A stretch of DNA of 64,000 nucleotides from Metabacillus bambusae (GCF_017497975.1 NZ_JAGDEL010000007.1:147139-211138); one strand, 5' to 3'; positions 1 through 8,735 are shown, counted from the first letter of the stretch. Notes: generated from the sequence alone by a model not told the origin. Program-made: numbers and translations.

Positions 1-1020
1 TTTCCTGTGCTCCAGTCTAAATTAAAAGGGATTAGCAATAATCTAATTCCGTCATTTGTTTTTCAAAAGCTGTTACAAGATTACAAGATAAATACATTTA
101 ATATGCTGCAATTAAGCGCCGAAATGGAACGAGTAAGTAGGATTTTTATAGAGGAAAAAATCCGTCTTCTTTTTTTAAAGGGACCTGTGATTGCTCATGA
201 CTTGTATGGTGATATTTCTTTGCGAACATCAAGTGATTTGGATTTTCTGATTCCACTTGAAGATCTTAATAAAGCGGAAGTTTTATTACAAAAACTTGGC
301 TATGAAAAAGAAGATTATATTAAAACTGTACTGAACGATTGGAAGTGGAGACATCATCATGTTACTTATTTCCACCCTCAAAAACGAATGAAACTTGAGA
401 TTCATTGGAGATTAAATCCTGGTCCGGGATTTGAGCCTAATTTTGAAGAATTATGGATGCGGAAAAGTAAAAGTAAACTCACTTCTTATCCAGTATTTTT
501 TCTAGGGAAAGAAGATTTGTTTTTATTCCTCGTTTCTCACGGTGCTCGTCATGGTTGGTCAAGGCTTCGTTGGTTGTTAGATATTCATCAGATGACAGAA
601 CAAGATATTGACTGGGTTAAGACTAATAAGTTATTAAAAAAATATCATATTCATAATATAGGGGCCCAAGCATTAGTTTTATCTTCAAATTTATTAAATT
701 CGAAGAATTCAGGTGATATGAAGACTATATTAGAAAACAGAGATTCTTGGGGATTGGCACAAGAGGCAATATTTTATCTAGAAAGAATGGTTAATTTACA
801 TACAGATCCCGTTCCTGAGGATATTTCCCGATATCATACACGTCATTTAATTTCATTAATGTCTAGAAGACAAAGGGTATTGTTTTATTTGAGTTTTTTA
901 CATCCATATTCTGAGGATGCGGAAACTTTACCATTGCCAAAACAGTTGCACTTTTTATACTTTCCCTTACGGCCTGTTCTTTGGGCTTGGAGGAGGACAA
1001 GGAAGCATGCATTACCCTAG
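1..1020 (+). CDS. Nucleotidyltransferase family protein (PF14907-like), 5' end outside window
   Basis: The reading frame is open to the left edge; a GTG at base 7 is in frame, but only about 57 residues precede the LKG motif compared with about 95 in the paralogue at 4000-5106, so the true start probably lies left of the window. The visible motif LKGPVIAHDLYG...RTSSDLDFLI is typical of the NTP_transf_5 family that accompanies lasso-peptide clusters of Bacillales (PadeN/PsmN type). The target of the nucleotidyl transfer is unknown. It ends 12 bases before the ABC exporter, so the two are surely cotranscribed. In paeninodin/pseudomycoidin-type clusters this N-D pair comes last, which suggests the precursor, cyclase and protease genes lie just left of base 1 (inference). 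Confidence 0.8.
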   Translation, partial: FPVLQSKLKGISNNLIPSFVFQKLLQDYKINTFNMLQLSAEMERVSRIFIEEKIRLLFLKGPVIAHDLYGDISLRTSSDLDFLIPLEDLNKAEVLLQKLGYEKEDYIKTVLNDWKWRHHHVTYFHPQKRMKLEIHWRLNPGPGFEPNFEELWMRKSKSKLTSYPVFFLGKEDLFLFLVSHGARHGWSRLRWLLDIHQMTEQDIDWVKTNKLLKKYHIHNIGAQALVLSSNLLNSKNSGDMKTILENRDSWGLAQEAIFYLERMVNLHTDPVPEDISRYHTRHLISLMSRRQRVLFYLSFLHPYSEDAETLPLPKQLHFLYFPLRPVLWAWRRTRKHALP

Positions 1021-1032
1021 GGGGAAACAATT

Positions 1033-2832
1033 TTGACACATGTGTTTTATTTTTTAAAGCAAATACATTCGTTTGCAGGAAAAATTCTTTATATAAATTT
1101 ACTAGCAATGATGTTTATTAGTTTGCTAGATGGAATTGGAATATTATTATTAATACCAATGATTAATATTAGTGGGATTGTGAACTTAGATGCAAGAGAT
1201 ACACCTGTATCTGAATTATTTACATTCTTGCAAGACATACCAAGTACATTAAGTTTGCCTATAATATTAGCAATTTATGTTCTAATAGTTATTGGTCAAA
1301 ATTTATTACAACGCCATATAACCATTCAAAATACAATCATTCAACATGGCTTTTTTCGTTACCTACGTATAGAAACGTATCAATCTTTGTTACATGCTAA
1401 TTGGAATTTTTTTATAAAACATCGTAAGTCAGACCTTATAAATTTATTAACAGTAGAAATTGCTCGATCGAGTGCAGGAACACACTCTTTTTTACAATTT
1501 ATAGCCTCTCTTATTTTTACATTTATTCAAATTGGTCTTGCATTTTGGCTTTCCCCAAATATAACGATATTCGTATTGTTATGTGGTTTAGTCCTTATTT
1601 TTTTAAATCGTAAATTTCTAAAAAGATCACTTGAATTAGGGAACAGAAATTTTATTTTAGGTAAAGAATATCATGCAGGTATAACAGATCAGATTAACGG
1701 AATTAAAGATATAAAAAGTAATACGTTAGAAGAGTCAAGATTGGAATGGTTTCGCAAGATTACAAAAGGAATGCAGGATGAACAAATTGAATATTTTAAA
1801 ATGAAAACTACGTCACAAATGTACTATAAAGTTTCTTCGGCAGTATTAATTGCTACGTTTATTTTTATTGCTATAAACATGTTTAATGCTCAGTCTGGAC
1901 AATTAATGTTAATTATTATTATTTTTTCAAGATTATGGCCAAAAGTAGCTGGTATTCAAGGGTCACTAGAGCAAATTGCCACAACAATTCCTTCATTTAA
2001 AGCTGTTAAATCTTTGCAAGATGAATGTAAAAGGGCTAAGGAAATTACACTAATAGATAATTGTGAAATAATACCAATGCAAATTTCTCAGGAAATTGAA
2101 TGCCGAAATGTATTTTTCCGTTACCTACAAAATAGTTCAATTTCATATGCTTTAGAGAATATTAATATCGTGATACCGGCTAATAAAATGACTGCAGTTG
2201 TCGGTCGATCAGGAGCGGGGAAAAGTACTTTAATTGATATATTAATGGGTCTAAATCAACCGGAAAAAGGGCAAGTATTAATTGACGGAAAACCCTTAAC
2301 AAGTGAAAATCTATTATCTTTGAGGAAGGCAATTAGTTATGTCCCACAAGATCCCTTTCTCTTTAACAATAGTATTAAGGAGAATTTGAACTTAGTTGTG
2401 CCAAAAGCAACAGAAGAACAAATATGGGAAGCTTTAGAATTTTCATCAGCAGCCGAGTTTGTAAGAAAGCTTCCGAATGGTCTCGATACTTTAATTGGAG
2501 ATAGAGGAATCCGACTTTCTGGAGGAGAAAGGCAGCGAATTGTTCTGGCACGAGCAATTTTACGTAACCCCTCAATTCTTGTGCTTGATGAAGCCACAAG
2601 TGCATTAGACACAGAAAATGAAGCGAAAATCCAACAAGCGATAGACATGCTAAAGGGTCGAATGACAATTGTAGTTATTGCACACCGCTTATCAACGATA
2701 CGAAATGCAGATCAAGTTGTTGTATTGGATCAGGGTTCAATTATTCAAAAAGGAGAATTTGGCCAGCTTGCAAAAGATAAAAGAAGTGTGTTTGGCAATT
2801 TATTAAGTAATCAAATGGAAGCAAGTTTATAA
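1033..2832 (+). CDS. ABC exporter, fused permease and ATPase (lasso/RiPP export type)
   Basis: A 599-residue half transporter. The N-terminal half has about six hydrophobic segments (ABC exporter type 1 fold). The C-terminal half has the nucleotide-binding domain: Walker A GRSGAGKST, Q-loop YVPQDPFLF, signature LSGGERQR, Walker B ILVLDEAT and H-loop AHRLST. There is no N-terminal C39 peptidase domain, so any leader removal must be done by another protein. TTG start with an AGGGGG ribosome-binding site, directly after the nucleotidyltransferase gene. It works as a homodimer in the membrane. The likely cargo is the mature peptide of the cluster that runs off the left edge; the cargo is inferred from context only. 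Confidence 0.85.
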   Translation: MTHVFYFLKQIHSFAGKILYINLLAMMFISLLDGIGILLLIPMINISGIVNLDARDTPVSELFTFLQDIPSTLSLPIILAIYVLIVIGQNLLQRHITIQNTIIQHGFFRYLRIETYQSLLHANWNFFIKHRKSDLINLLTVEIARSSAGTHSFLQFIASLIFTFIQIGLAFWLSPNITIFVLLCGLVLIFLNRKFLKRSLELGNRNFILGKEYHAGITDQINGIKDIKSNTLEESRLEWFRKITKGMQDEQIEYFKMKTTSQMYYKVSSAVLIATFIFIAINMFNAQSGQLMLIIIIFSRLWPKVAGIQGSLEQIATTIPSFKAVKSLQDECKRAKEITLIDNCEIIPMQISQEIECRNVFFRYLQNSSISYALENINIVIPANKMTAVVGRSGAGKSTLIDILMGLNQPEKGQVLIDGKPLTSENLLSLRKAISYVPQDPFLFNNSIKENLNLVVPKATEEQIWEALEFSSAAEFVRKLPNGLDTLIGDRGIRLSGGERQRIVLARAILRNPSILVLDEATSALDTENEAKIQQAIDMLKGRMTIVVIAHRLSTIRNADQVVVLDQGSIIQKGEFGQLAKDKRSVFGNLLSNQMEASL

Positions 2833-2860
2833 CACTCACTATAATATAGGTGAGTGTTTT
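2831..2860 (+). terminator. Rho-independent terminator after ABC exporter
   Basis: AACACTCAC stem, short AT-rich loop, GTGAGTGTTTT; it starts at the stop codon of the exporter gene and closes the left-edge plus-strand operon. Confidence 0.85.
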
Positions 2861-2915
2861 CTGTTCGAGCTGTATTAAGTATGAAGTTATTAAATAGATT
2901 TCAGGGGAGATGTCA

Positions 2916-3887
2916 ATGAATAAAGCAGGAGGAAGGGTATTGTTATCGATTGTGTTAATGATTGTGGTCCTATTCATATATACTCTTTGGGACAACAACC
3001 GAATAAAAGTAGTAAATCAAGAAATATTGATTGAAAATTTACCAGATGATTTAGATGGTTTTAAAATTGTACAAATAACTGATTTACATGAAAAAGAATT
3101 TGGAGAAAATCAAGGACGACTAATTAAGAAAATTAATTCTATTGATTACGATTCAATAGTATTTACTGGAGATATGTTAATTAGTGGTAGTAGTCATAAT
3201 TATCAGCCTTTTTATTCATTGATTGACGGTATTCACAATAAAGATCATGCATTATATGTTCCAGGTAATTCGGACCCAAGTAATTATGTGGTTGATGGTA
3301 AGAAACATTTGAAAAAGCATGAATTTATAGAGGGGATGGAAGCAAGAGGTGTAAAGCTTCTCGAGTCGATCTATACAGTTGAAGAAGGATCTTCCAACAT
3401 ACAAATTATTGATTTTGAATTATCTACTTTGGATCCACAAAAAAGAGCTGCCATACCAACAGAAGCTAAATCTTCACTATACGAACAGCACCAAAATCAA
3501 TTACTAGCAGAAATGTCAATGCTAGATTCAGCTATTGATACAGATGTAATAATCGCTTTAAATCATTACCCAGTCGTCGACGCTAAAATCGACCAACTAA
3601 AAAGTGATCCAAATCGTAAATTTAGAGACTATGACCTAATCATGGCTGGTCATTACCACGGTGGACAAATAAGACTGCCTTTTATAGGCGCCCTTTTTGT
3701 TCCAGAACCATACTACGAACGCAGTGGTCTTTTCCCTCCACAAAATCGAGTAAAGGGATTATGGGAGTACAAAAAAACGAAGCAATATGTCAGTGCGGGA
3801 TTAGGAAGTAGTAAAACAGTGTCATTTTTAAAGTTTCGGCTATTTAACACACCTGAAATTAATGTTCTGACATTAAAGAAAAAATGA
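2916..3887 (+). CDS. Membrane-anchored metallophosphoesterase
   Basis: About 323 residues: one N-terminal transmembrane helix (about residues 6-25), then a calcineurin-like phosphoesterase domain facing out. The metal-ligand motifs appear in order as TDLHEKEFG, TGDM, GNSD, NHYP and GHYHGGQ, the family pattern D-x-H / GD / GNH / H / GHxH. The third motif is GNSD rather than the usual GNH[ED], so the histidine that stabilises the transition state is absent or replaced. The ATG at 2916 is preferred over the one at 2910 because the GGGGAG ribosome-binding site sits close before it. Related proteins (YkuE type) act on lipid or cell-surface phosphoesters. It is alone between two RiPP-like operons; a link to them is not shown. 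Confidence 0.8.
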   Translation: MNKAGGRVLLSIVLMIVVLFIYTLWDNNRIKVVNQEILIENLPDDLDGFKIVQITDLHEKEFGENQGRLIKKINSIDYDSIVFTGDMLISGSSHNYQPFYSLIDGIHNKDHALYVPGNSDPSNYVVDGKKHLKKHEFIEGMEARGVKLLESIYTVEEGSSNIQIIDFELSTLDPQKRAAIPTEAKSSLYEQHQNQLLAEMSMLDSAIDTDVIIALNHYPVVDAKIDQLKSDPNRKFRDYDLIMAGHYHGGQIRLPFIGALFVPEPYYERSGLFPPQNRVKGLWEYKKTKQYVSAGLGSSKTVSFLKFRLFNTPEINVLTLKKK

Positions 3888-3987
3888 TAGATTATATGTC
3901 TTTGTTAAAGATTTTGATATTTCACCAATATAAAAAACATAAAATGCGTCTATCCTAAAAAGTTTACTATTAATATCTTATGAAAAC

Positions 3988-4016
3988 TCTTCCTTCAAAT
4001 TATTTATGAAGGAAGA
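3988..4016 (-). terminator. Hairpin at end of RiPP-like operon
   Basis: TCTTCCTTCA and TGAAGGAAGA form a 10-bp stem with a 9-base loop, overlapping the last codons of the minus-strand nucleotidyltransferase. On the minus strand it is followed by GTTTTC, a weak T-run. Confidence 0.6.
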
Positions 4017-5106
4017 CAGATTTTAAAAATCCAAACCATCTTTTATTATATAAGATTAAATAGTCTTTAAAATTGGTTCCTTTCTCTGACTTTAGCTCTT
4101 TCGATAAGTGGTACTCAGACGGTCGGAGCCATTCATTAATTGCAATCAATCGTTGTTTAACGGTATCAAAACTAAAAAATAAATAATCAAAATAATCTAC
4201 ATACACTTTCACATTCCTAAAGCTAGAATCTCTAATCGCTTCATATTGCCAATACAAACCTTTTTGCTGTAGAAATGGGAGTGTTTGAATTTCCTTTACA
4301 TGAGGAAAGGTTCGATAAACAATTGATAACGTTCGTTTCAGTCGATTTAAGGTTTTATGTCTAGTTGCTTCATTAAATAGATTAACATATTCTATATGGT
4401 TACCCATTACATGAATCATCTGAATAATATCTAAGAAATGCTTCATCGAATCTAAATTATGTCTCCAAGTATGTAGACAAATCATGTAAAACGTATGAAC
4501 ATCAGATAGTTGTTTAACATGTTTATACTGTTTAAAAGAAGTTGACTTAAACCAAAATTCCTCAATTGAAAACTCACTCGTATTTTCCTTCAAAATATCC
4601 CAATGAATCTTAACAACAAGCGGAACTGGTGAACCAGGTAGCTCCTTACTCAAACTACAATGAAAATGACCTGGAGCACATTCTACTTCCATTATATATC
4701 CCAATTCCTTCACACACTCTATAACATTTTCTAGATCATGTGGTTTTATTAATAGATCAATATCTGATGTCGATCTTGCTGCCACATGACCAAAGTATTT
4801 TTCAGCAAACAACACACCTTTTAAAGGGATTGCTGGTATACCTAATTCATCCAAAATTGATAGAATCTTTTCTGTTTGATTTTTAATAAATAGATTTTGT
4901 ATTAGAACTTGATTAAACGTATTCTTCAGTCGGTTTTGAAAGAAAGGGGGTGTAAGTTCAAGTCTATCTTGTTGTTTTAAGTAAAAATAAACTTGTGGAG
5001 ATATTGAAAAGTATTCGATGTCCTCAATTAATCGATTATAAACAACTGCCTCACTTGGAAGTGGGCAGTTGTGATCGTATAAGGATTGTAGAAAGTTTAT
5101 TAACAT
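4000..5106 (-). CDS. Nucleotidyltransferase family protein (PF14907-like)
   Basis: A 368-residue, full-length paralogue of the protein at the left edge. The nucleotidyltransferase signature is visible as PLKGVLFAEKYFG...RSTSDIDLLI, about 95 residues in. The following stretch, up to VVKIHWDIL, fits the rest of the NTP_transf_5 core, and the C-terminal half is helical and basic. It is the last gene of the minus-strand operon, 15 bases after the ABC exporter. Homologues travel with HPr-kinase-like and PqqD-like proteins in RiPP clusters; the substrate is not established. Having two divergent members in adjacent operons suggests each serves its own peptide (inference). Confidence 0.85.
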   Translation of the reverse strand: MLINFLQSLYDHNCPLPSEAVVYNRLIEDIEYFSISPQVYFYLKQQDRLELTPPFFQNRLKNTFNQVLIQNLFIKNQTEKILSILDELGIPAIPLKGVLFAEKYFGHVAARSTSDIDLLIKPHDLENVIECVKELGYIMEVECAPGHFHCSLSKELPGSPVPLVVKIHWDILKENTSEFSIEEFWFKSTSFKQYKHVKQLSDVHTFYMICLHTWRHNLDSMKHFLDIIQMIHVMGNHIEYVNLFNEATRHKTLNRLKRTLSIVYRTFPHVKEIQTLPFLQQKGLYWQYEAIRDSSFRNVKVYVDYFDYLFFSFDTVKQRLIAINEWLRPSEYHLSKELKSEKGTNFKDYLILYNKRWFGFLKSVFLHK

Positions 5107-5121
5107 TTTTTCTGCCCCTTT

Positions 5122-6933
5122 TTATTTGGAAACTACTGATAAATATAGATCTATAGTAGGATCATCTAAAAACTGTGTTTGAGTAAGTTTTCTGTAAAGT
5201 CCTTCTTGGGCCATAAGCTCCTGATGATTCCCTAGTTGAACAATTTTCCCTTCATCCATTACAAAAATCAAATCCGCATTTTGAATCGTCGATAAACGAT
5301 GAGCTATCACAAGTGTAGTCCTATTTTTCATTAGTCGATCCAACGCTACCTTTACATGAAATTCTGATTCACTATCCAATGCAGAAGTCGCTTCATCAAG
5401 TAAAAGAATTGGTGAATTCTTTAATATTGCCCTGGCAATACTCAAACGCTGTTTTTGCCCACCAGATAATCGAACTCCTCGTTCACCAATTTCAGTATCA
5501 TACTGTTTAGGAAGAGACATGATGAATTCATGTATGTTTGCATGAATCGCGGCGTTAATCATTTCTAATTCTGTTATGTCAGAACGGGCTAATAAAAGAT
5601 TGTCTTTAATCGTTCCACTAAATAAGAAGGTTTCTTGAGCAACGTAGGCAAAAGAACTTCTTAAAATAGAAGGAGAGAGCTCGTTAATTAATATATCATT
5701 TAATAAAATCTGACCAGATTGAGGTTGATATAATCCTTGTATTAAATTAAATAAAGTTGTTTTTCCTGCACCGCTAGGCCCTACAAAGGCGACAACTTTA
5801 CCAGTTGGAATTTCTAAGTTTAATTGTTTAAATATTTCTGTTTCCGGTTCGTAGGAAAAGGTAACATTATTAAATTTGATTGATTTAGGTATAGTATCAT
5901 TCTTCGTATAGGTAGGAAAATCAACAACCTCTGGTTCTACATCTAACACATTTGAAATTCTTTCTACGGCTGAAGCTGAACTTTGGAAGCTTCCCCATAA
6001 TCCTGCTAGTCCGGTTAAAGGATTAATGAGATGCTGCATGAGAGTGACAAAGGTTAGTAAAGAGCCAACTGTGATTTGACCGTTTGATACGAAAAAAGCA
6101 CCAAGACAAAGGCTTATGATATAGGCAATAGATGATATTGCTCCTCCAGCAACATAAAAAGTACCGCGTAGCTTCGCGTTCTTTATCTCTAAATGGAAAA
6201 ACTCATGATTTTGACTAGCGAATTTCTTTGCAAATAATCCTTCAAGAAGAAACGAACGAATAACTGAAAGACCTTGGAACGTCTCACTTAAGTTGCTATT
6301 AATATCCCCAATTTTATTGTAGATCGTTCTACTGTTATTTCTAATTAGTATTCCGAATACACCACCAACTACTATTGCAATAGGAATAATTAGAAGACTT
6401 AGAATCGATAATTGCCAGTTAATTTGTAGCATATAGAAAAAAACAGCCATTGAGATTAATGGCAGCTGGATAAGATAGATGAGATTACTTCCAATGACGC
6501 CATCAATACAATTGATATCATTAGTAAAATGAGTTAAAAGGTCACCTGAGCGTATTTTTGATCGTTTATCTGTTGGTAATAACAAGATATGTTTAAGGAC
6601 ATGTTCTTTTAAATCTTTTTTTATCTTGCTAGTAACATAGGATTGTAAGTAAGTATTGAAATATGTTACGAATAGGCTAATCGTAATTAATGATAAAATG
6701 ATCGGAATAAGTGATTTTAACTTATCAAATTGACCTTGGACTGCAGCATCTGTGATCGTACCAAAGAACCAAGCAAATCCAATAGTTAGAAAGATTTCTA
6801 CAAATAAGATAACAATAAGTCCAAAGTAAGATTTCCAACTTTTTAGTATATAAGGTCCTAGCAATTGAAATGTTTTTTGTATTCCTTTAAGATTGAACTC
6901 TTTTATTACCGAAGCTATTTTGTTTGCGATCAT
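5122..6933 (-). CDS. ABC exporter, fused permease and ATPase (RiPP operon)
   Basis: A 603-residue half transporter with a six-helix membrane domain and a C-terminal ATPase: Walker A GPSGAGKTT, signature LSGGQKQR, Walker B ILLLDEATSALDS, H-loop AHRLST. No C39 peptidase domain. Its ATG overlaps the stop of the signal-peptidase gene by 4 bases (ATGA), pointing to translational coupling. It is clearly different from the exporter at 1033-2832, so the two operons have separate exporters. It probably exports the processed peptide encoded at 8506-8706, with proteolysis done by the adjacent peptidase (inference). Confidence 0.85.
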   Translation of the reverse strand: MIANKIASVIKEFNLKGIQKTFQLLGPYILKSWKSYFGLIVILFVEIFLTIGFAWFFGTITDAAVQGQFDKLKSLIPIILSLITISLFVTYFNTYLQSYVTSKIKKDLKEHVLKHILLLPTDKRSKIRSGDLLTHFTNDINCIDGVIGSNLIYLIQLPLISMAVFFYMLQINWQLSILSLLIIPIAIVVGGVFGILIRNNSRTIYNKIGDINSNLSETFQGLSVIRSFLLEGLFAKKFASQNHEFFHLEIKNAKLRGTFYVAGGAISSIAYIISLCLGAFFVSNGQITVGSLLTFVTLMQHLINPLTGLAGLWGSFQSSASAVERISNVLDVEPEVVDFPTYTKNDTIPKSIKFNNVTFSYEPETEIFKQLNLEIPTGKVVAFVGPSGAGKTTLFNLIQGLYQPQSGQILLNDILINELSPSILRSSFAYVAQETFLFSGTIKDNLLLARSDITELEMINAAIHANIHEFIMSLPKQYDTEIGERGVRLSGGQKQRLSIARAILKNSPILLLDEATSALDSESEFHVKVALDRLMKNRTTLVIAHRLSTIQNADLIFVMDEGKIVQLGNHQELMAQEGLYRKLTQTQFLDDPTIDLYLSVVSK

Positions 6934-7418
6934 ATTGAAACTCCAGATCGAGTCTTAATAGATTCCTTTAATGAAAGGTAGCTTTTTAATATTTTTGAGA
7001 TGTATGGTATAGATACGATCATGTAACCCCATAAAATAGCTGATAAATCAGTTATGTACACTTTCTTTTTTTGTTTATTTATTGTAACTAATTTTCCAAT
7101 GATTTGATCCTGATTGATTAGTTCATCCGAGCAAATATTCGTATCGCCTTTAAGCTCATATTTAAGTTGATCCTTTATTTTTTTTTCACCTAAAAATCGG
7201 TGAGCAATGAGCTGTCCTGATGAAGAATGATAGAGTAGGATATCACCTTTTTTTACTGTTTTTTCATTAAACTCAACAAATCGGCAAATGTTTCCTTTTT
7301 GAATAAATGGATACATACTTGTTCCATAAGAGGGAAGGTCCATCCATCCATATTTTTGCATAGTTCTTATAAGAAGATCGACTGTATCTTTATTAAACTG
7401 CATTTTGCACCAATCCAT
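6930..7418 (-). CDS. S26-family signal peptidase, ER (SipW-like) type
   Basis: About 162 residues. Motifs in order: GTSMYPF with catalytic Ser near residue 34, IAHRF with His near 73 in place of the Lys of ordinary bacterial signal peptidases, and LKGDTN with Asp near 92. The Ser/His/Asp pattern marks the ER-type (S26B) class to which SipW belongs. There is a hydrophobic C-terminal segment at about 127-147, but no obvious N-terminal anchor. The start is uncertain: the ATG at 7418 has an AGGAG about 12 bases upstream, while the ATG at 7403 has only GGTG. It overlaps the PqqD gene. It is the only peptidase in the operon and so the best candidate for cutting the precursor. Confidence 0.8.
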   Translation of the reverse strand: MDWCKMQFNKDTVDLLIRTMQKYGWMDLPSYGTSMYPFIQKGNICRFVEFNEKTVKKGDILLYHSSSGQLIAHRFLGEKKIKDQLKYELKGDTNICSDELINQDQIIGKLVTINKQKKKVYITDLSAILWGYMIVSIPYISKILKSYLSLKESIKTRSGVSI

Positions 7419-7659
7419 ATTCTATGAGTTCTCCTAAAAACTCTTCAACATCTGTTAGTAAAGATTCATTTTGTAAATCGTAATTTTGTTTAATAGATTG
7501 ACTTAATGAGCTAATTGATTGTGGATGCTCAAGTAATGTCCAACAAAATCCCCCTATAGCATTTAATTTTGTTACAGTAAAATTGTCGGTATTCATAATA
7601 ATCCACTCATCATCAAGATTAACTGTTTCATAATCACTTTTTTTTATATATTGTTTCAT
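7393..7659 (-). CDS. PqqD-family peptide chaperone
   Basis: 88 residues with the PqqD fold pattern: an N-terminal beta section (MNTDNFTVTKLNAIG, then a GFCWTLL helix) and a C-terminal winged-helix part ending LIEYGLVQNAV. PqqD proteins bind the leader of a RiPP precursor and hand it to a modifying enzyme. The ATG at 7659 is chosen because GGGAG lies at good spacing, and the codon overlaps the kinase stop (TAATG); an earlier in-frame start at 7677 would lie inside the ribosome-binding site. Members paired with an HprK-like kinase are known as the HPr-rel-A arrangement. Confidence 0.85.
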   Translation of the reverse strand: MKQYIKKSDYETVNLDDEWIIMNTDNFTVTKLNAIGGFCWTLLEHPQSISSLSQSIKQNYDLQNESLLTDVEEFLGELIEYGLVQNAV

Positions 7660-8438
7660 TAAGAAATCATCTCCCAAAAGGTGTTGTTTTTCTGAAAGTG
7701 TAGGTCATAAACTGGGACCTGATTCACTAACATTTTTAACAATTGAAATATTCTTTTTGTTTCCTCCGGGCTATCAGTCCAATAAAATACTTTATCCATC
7801 AAGTGGAATAGTCCAGTTGATTTTGATAATTTGGTTCGTTCATTATTTACCGACTTGTGTAGCAGTTGAATACTTTTTAAGGTGTGAGATTCAAAATGAC
7901 AATTTCCCTCAAGTTCACTTCTAAATGGGGAGTCAAATACTCTGACTTCTTCTGGTGTGATTTTTATAATAGTTGCTTCATCAGATAAAAGCTCTCGAGG
8001 ATGAGATAATTTTGCAACGGTTGATTTTCCAGCACCAGATTGACCTGAAAAAATATGTGCTACACTGTTCTCAAGTACACATGCAGAATGTAATAAAATT
8101 CCCCAGTTGTTTTGGACGAGAAAAGAACTATATAGATTCATTAAAGCGTGTTTTAACGCTAGTTCGTTATGTATGTATATTGTGGCTGTTTTGTATTCTA
8201 GGTCTACTTCTATTAAGTAATCTGCTCTATTAAAGGAAATTAGCTTTTCTGTTTTTAAAATCGAGACATTATAATCAACAAAAGGTAACCCATAGCCCTC
8301 AATAATATGTATAGAGAGATTTGTTTGTGAATTTATATCTTCATTAGATTTAAATTTACTTAACATATACATTATAGTAATGGAACTACTAGTAATCGAT
8401 ATGAGATGTTCACCTATTGTTACCGTTTTTTTAAACAT
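7659..8438 (-). CDS. HPr kinase-like protein (HprK-related kinase)
   Basis: 259 residues. A P-loop GQSGAGKST sits at about 132-140, preceded by WGILLHSAC (about 112-120) and followed by LLSDEATII, the layout of the C-terminal catalytic domain of HPr kinase/phosphorylase. The N-terminal regulatory domain of true HprK is replaced by about 110 residues of unrelated sequence. In Bacillales lasso clusters such kinases (PadeK, ThcoK type) phosphorylate a serine near the C terminus of the precursor. The precursor here ends NNNNSPWP, offering one such serine (inference). First gene after the precursor, with GGAG upstream of its ATG. Confidence 0.85.
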   Translation of the reverse strand: MFKKTVTIGEHLISITSSSITIMYMLSKFKSNEDINSQTNLSIHIIEGYGLPFVDYNVSILKTEKLISFNRADYLIEVDLEYKTATIYIHNELALKHALMNLYSSFLVQNNWGILLHSACVLENSVAHIFSGQSGAGKSTVAKLSHPRELLSDEATIIKITPEEVRVFDSPFRSELEGNCHFESHTLKSIQLLHKSVNNERTKLSKSTGLFHLMDKVFYWTDSPEETKRIFQLLKMLVNQVPVYDLHFQKNNTFWEMIS

Positions 8439-8466
8439 TCATGAATCTCCTTAGTTTCTCAAAGAA

Positions 8467-8484
8467 GCCAATATAATTATTGGC
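8467..8484 (-). terminator. Hairpin between precursor and biosynthesis genes (possible attenuator)
   Basis: GCCAATA TAAT TATTGGC is a perfect 7-bp stem with a 4-base loop, between the precursor stop and the kinase gene. On the minus strand it is followed by TTCTTTG, a poor T-run, so partial termination or 3'-end protection of the precursor message is more likely than full stop. Confidence 0.5.
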
Positions 8485-8505
8485 CCCTTAAGAAAGTTTT
8501 CTCTT

Positions 8506-8706
8506 CTATGGCCATGGGGAGTTGTTGTTGTTACCACCCTGCCCAGGATTTATTGGTCCTACAGGATGACCACCTGATGGTTCGTTACCGTTATTTTCGG
8601 GTATTTTCCCTATACTTGAAGCTGGATTCCAACTCTGCGCAGTCTCAAACCGAATCGCCTGATGCTCCAAAACCAACGGACGGTTTTCATTAATCTTACC
8701 TGTCAT
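8506..8706 (-). CDS. Putative RiPP precursor peptide
   Basis: A 66-residue peptide with a leader-like N-terminal part (NRPLVLEHQAIRFETAQSWN, residues 8-27) and a Gly/Pro/Asn-rich C-terminal part that contains SGGHPVGP and ends NNNNSPWP. No cysteine, no secretion signal. The ATG at 8706 is set by an excellent ribosome-binding site (GGAGGAGGTGAGAAT-ATG). It is the first gene of an operon of HprK-like, PqqD-like, S26B peptidase, ABC exporter and nucleotidyltransferase genes, the setting of a ribosomally made, modified peptide. It does not show the lasso leader pattern with a Thr two residues before a Gly core. No modifying enzyme of a known class lies in this operon. Precursor status is inferred from context and composition. 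Confidence 0.7.
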   Translation of the reverse strand: MTGKINENRPLVLEHQAIRFETAQSWNPASSIGKIPENNGNEPSGGHPVGPINPGQGGNNNNSPWP

Positions 8707-8735
8707 ATTCTCACCTCCTCCGTTTATTTCTTTAT

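Noticed and set aside
7973..8233. 86-residue plus-strand reading frame opposite the HprK-like gene
   Set aside because: Antisense to a well-supported kinase gene and without a ribosome-binding site.
8506..8706. Reading the small peptide as a lasso precursor
   Set aside because: No Thr at -2 followed by a Gly/Ala/Ser/Cys core with Asp/Glu at position 7-9, and no cyclase or B2 protease gene in its operon.
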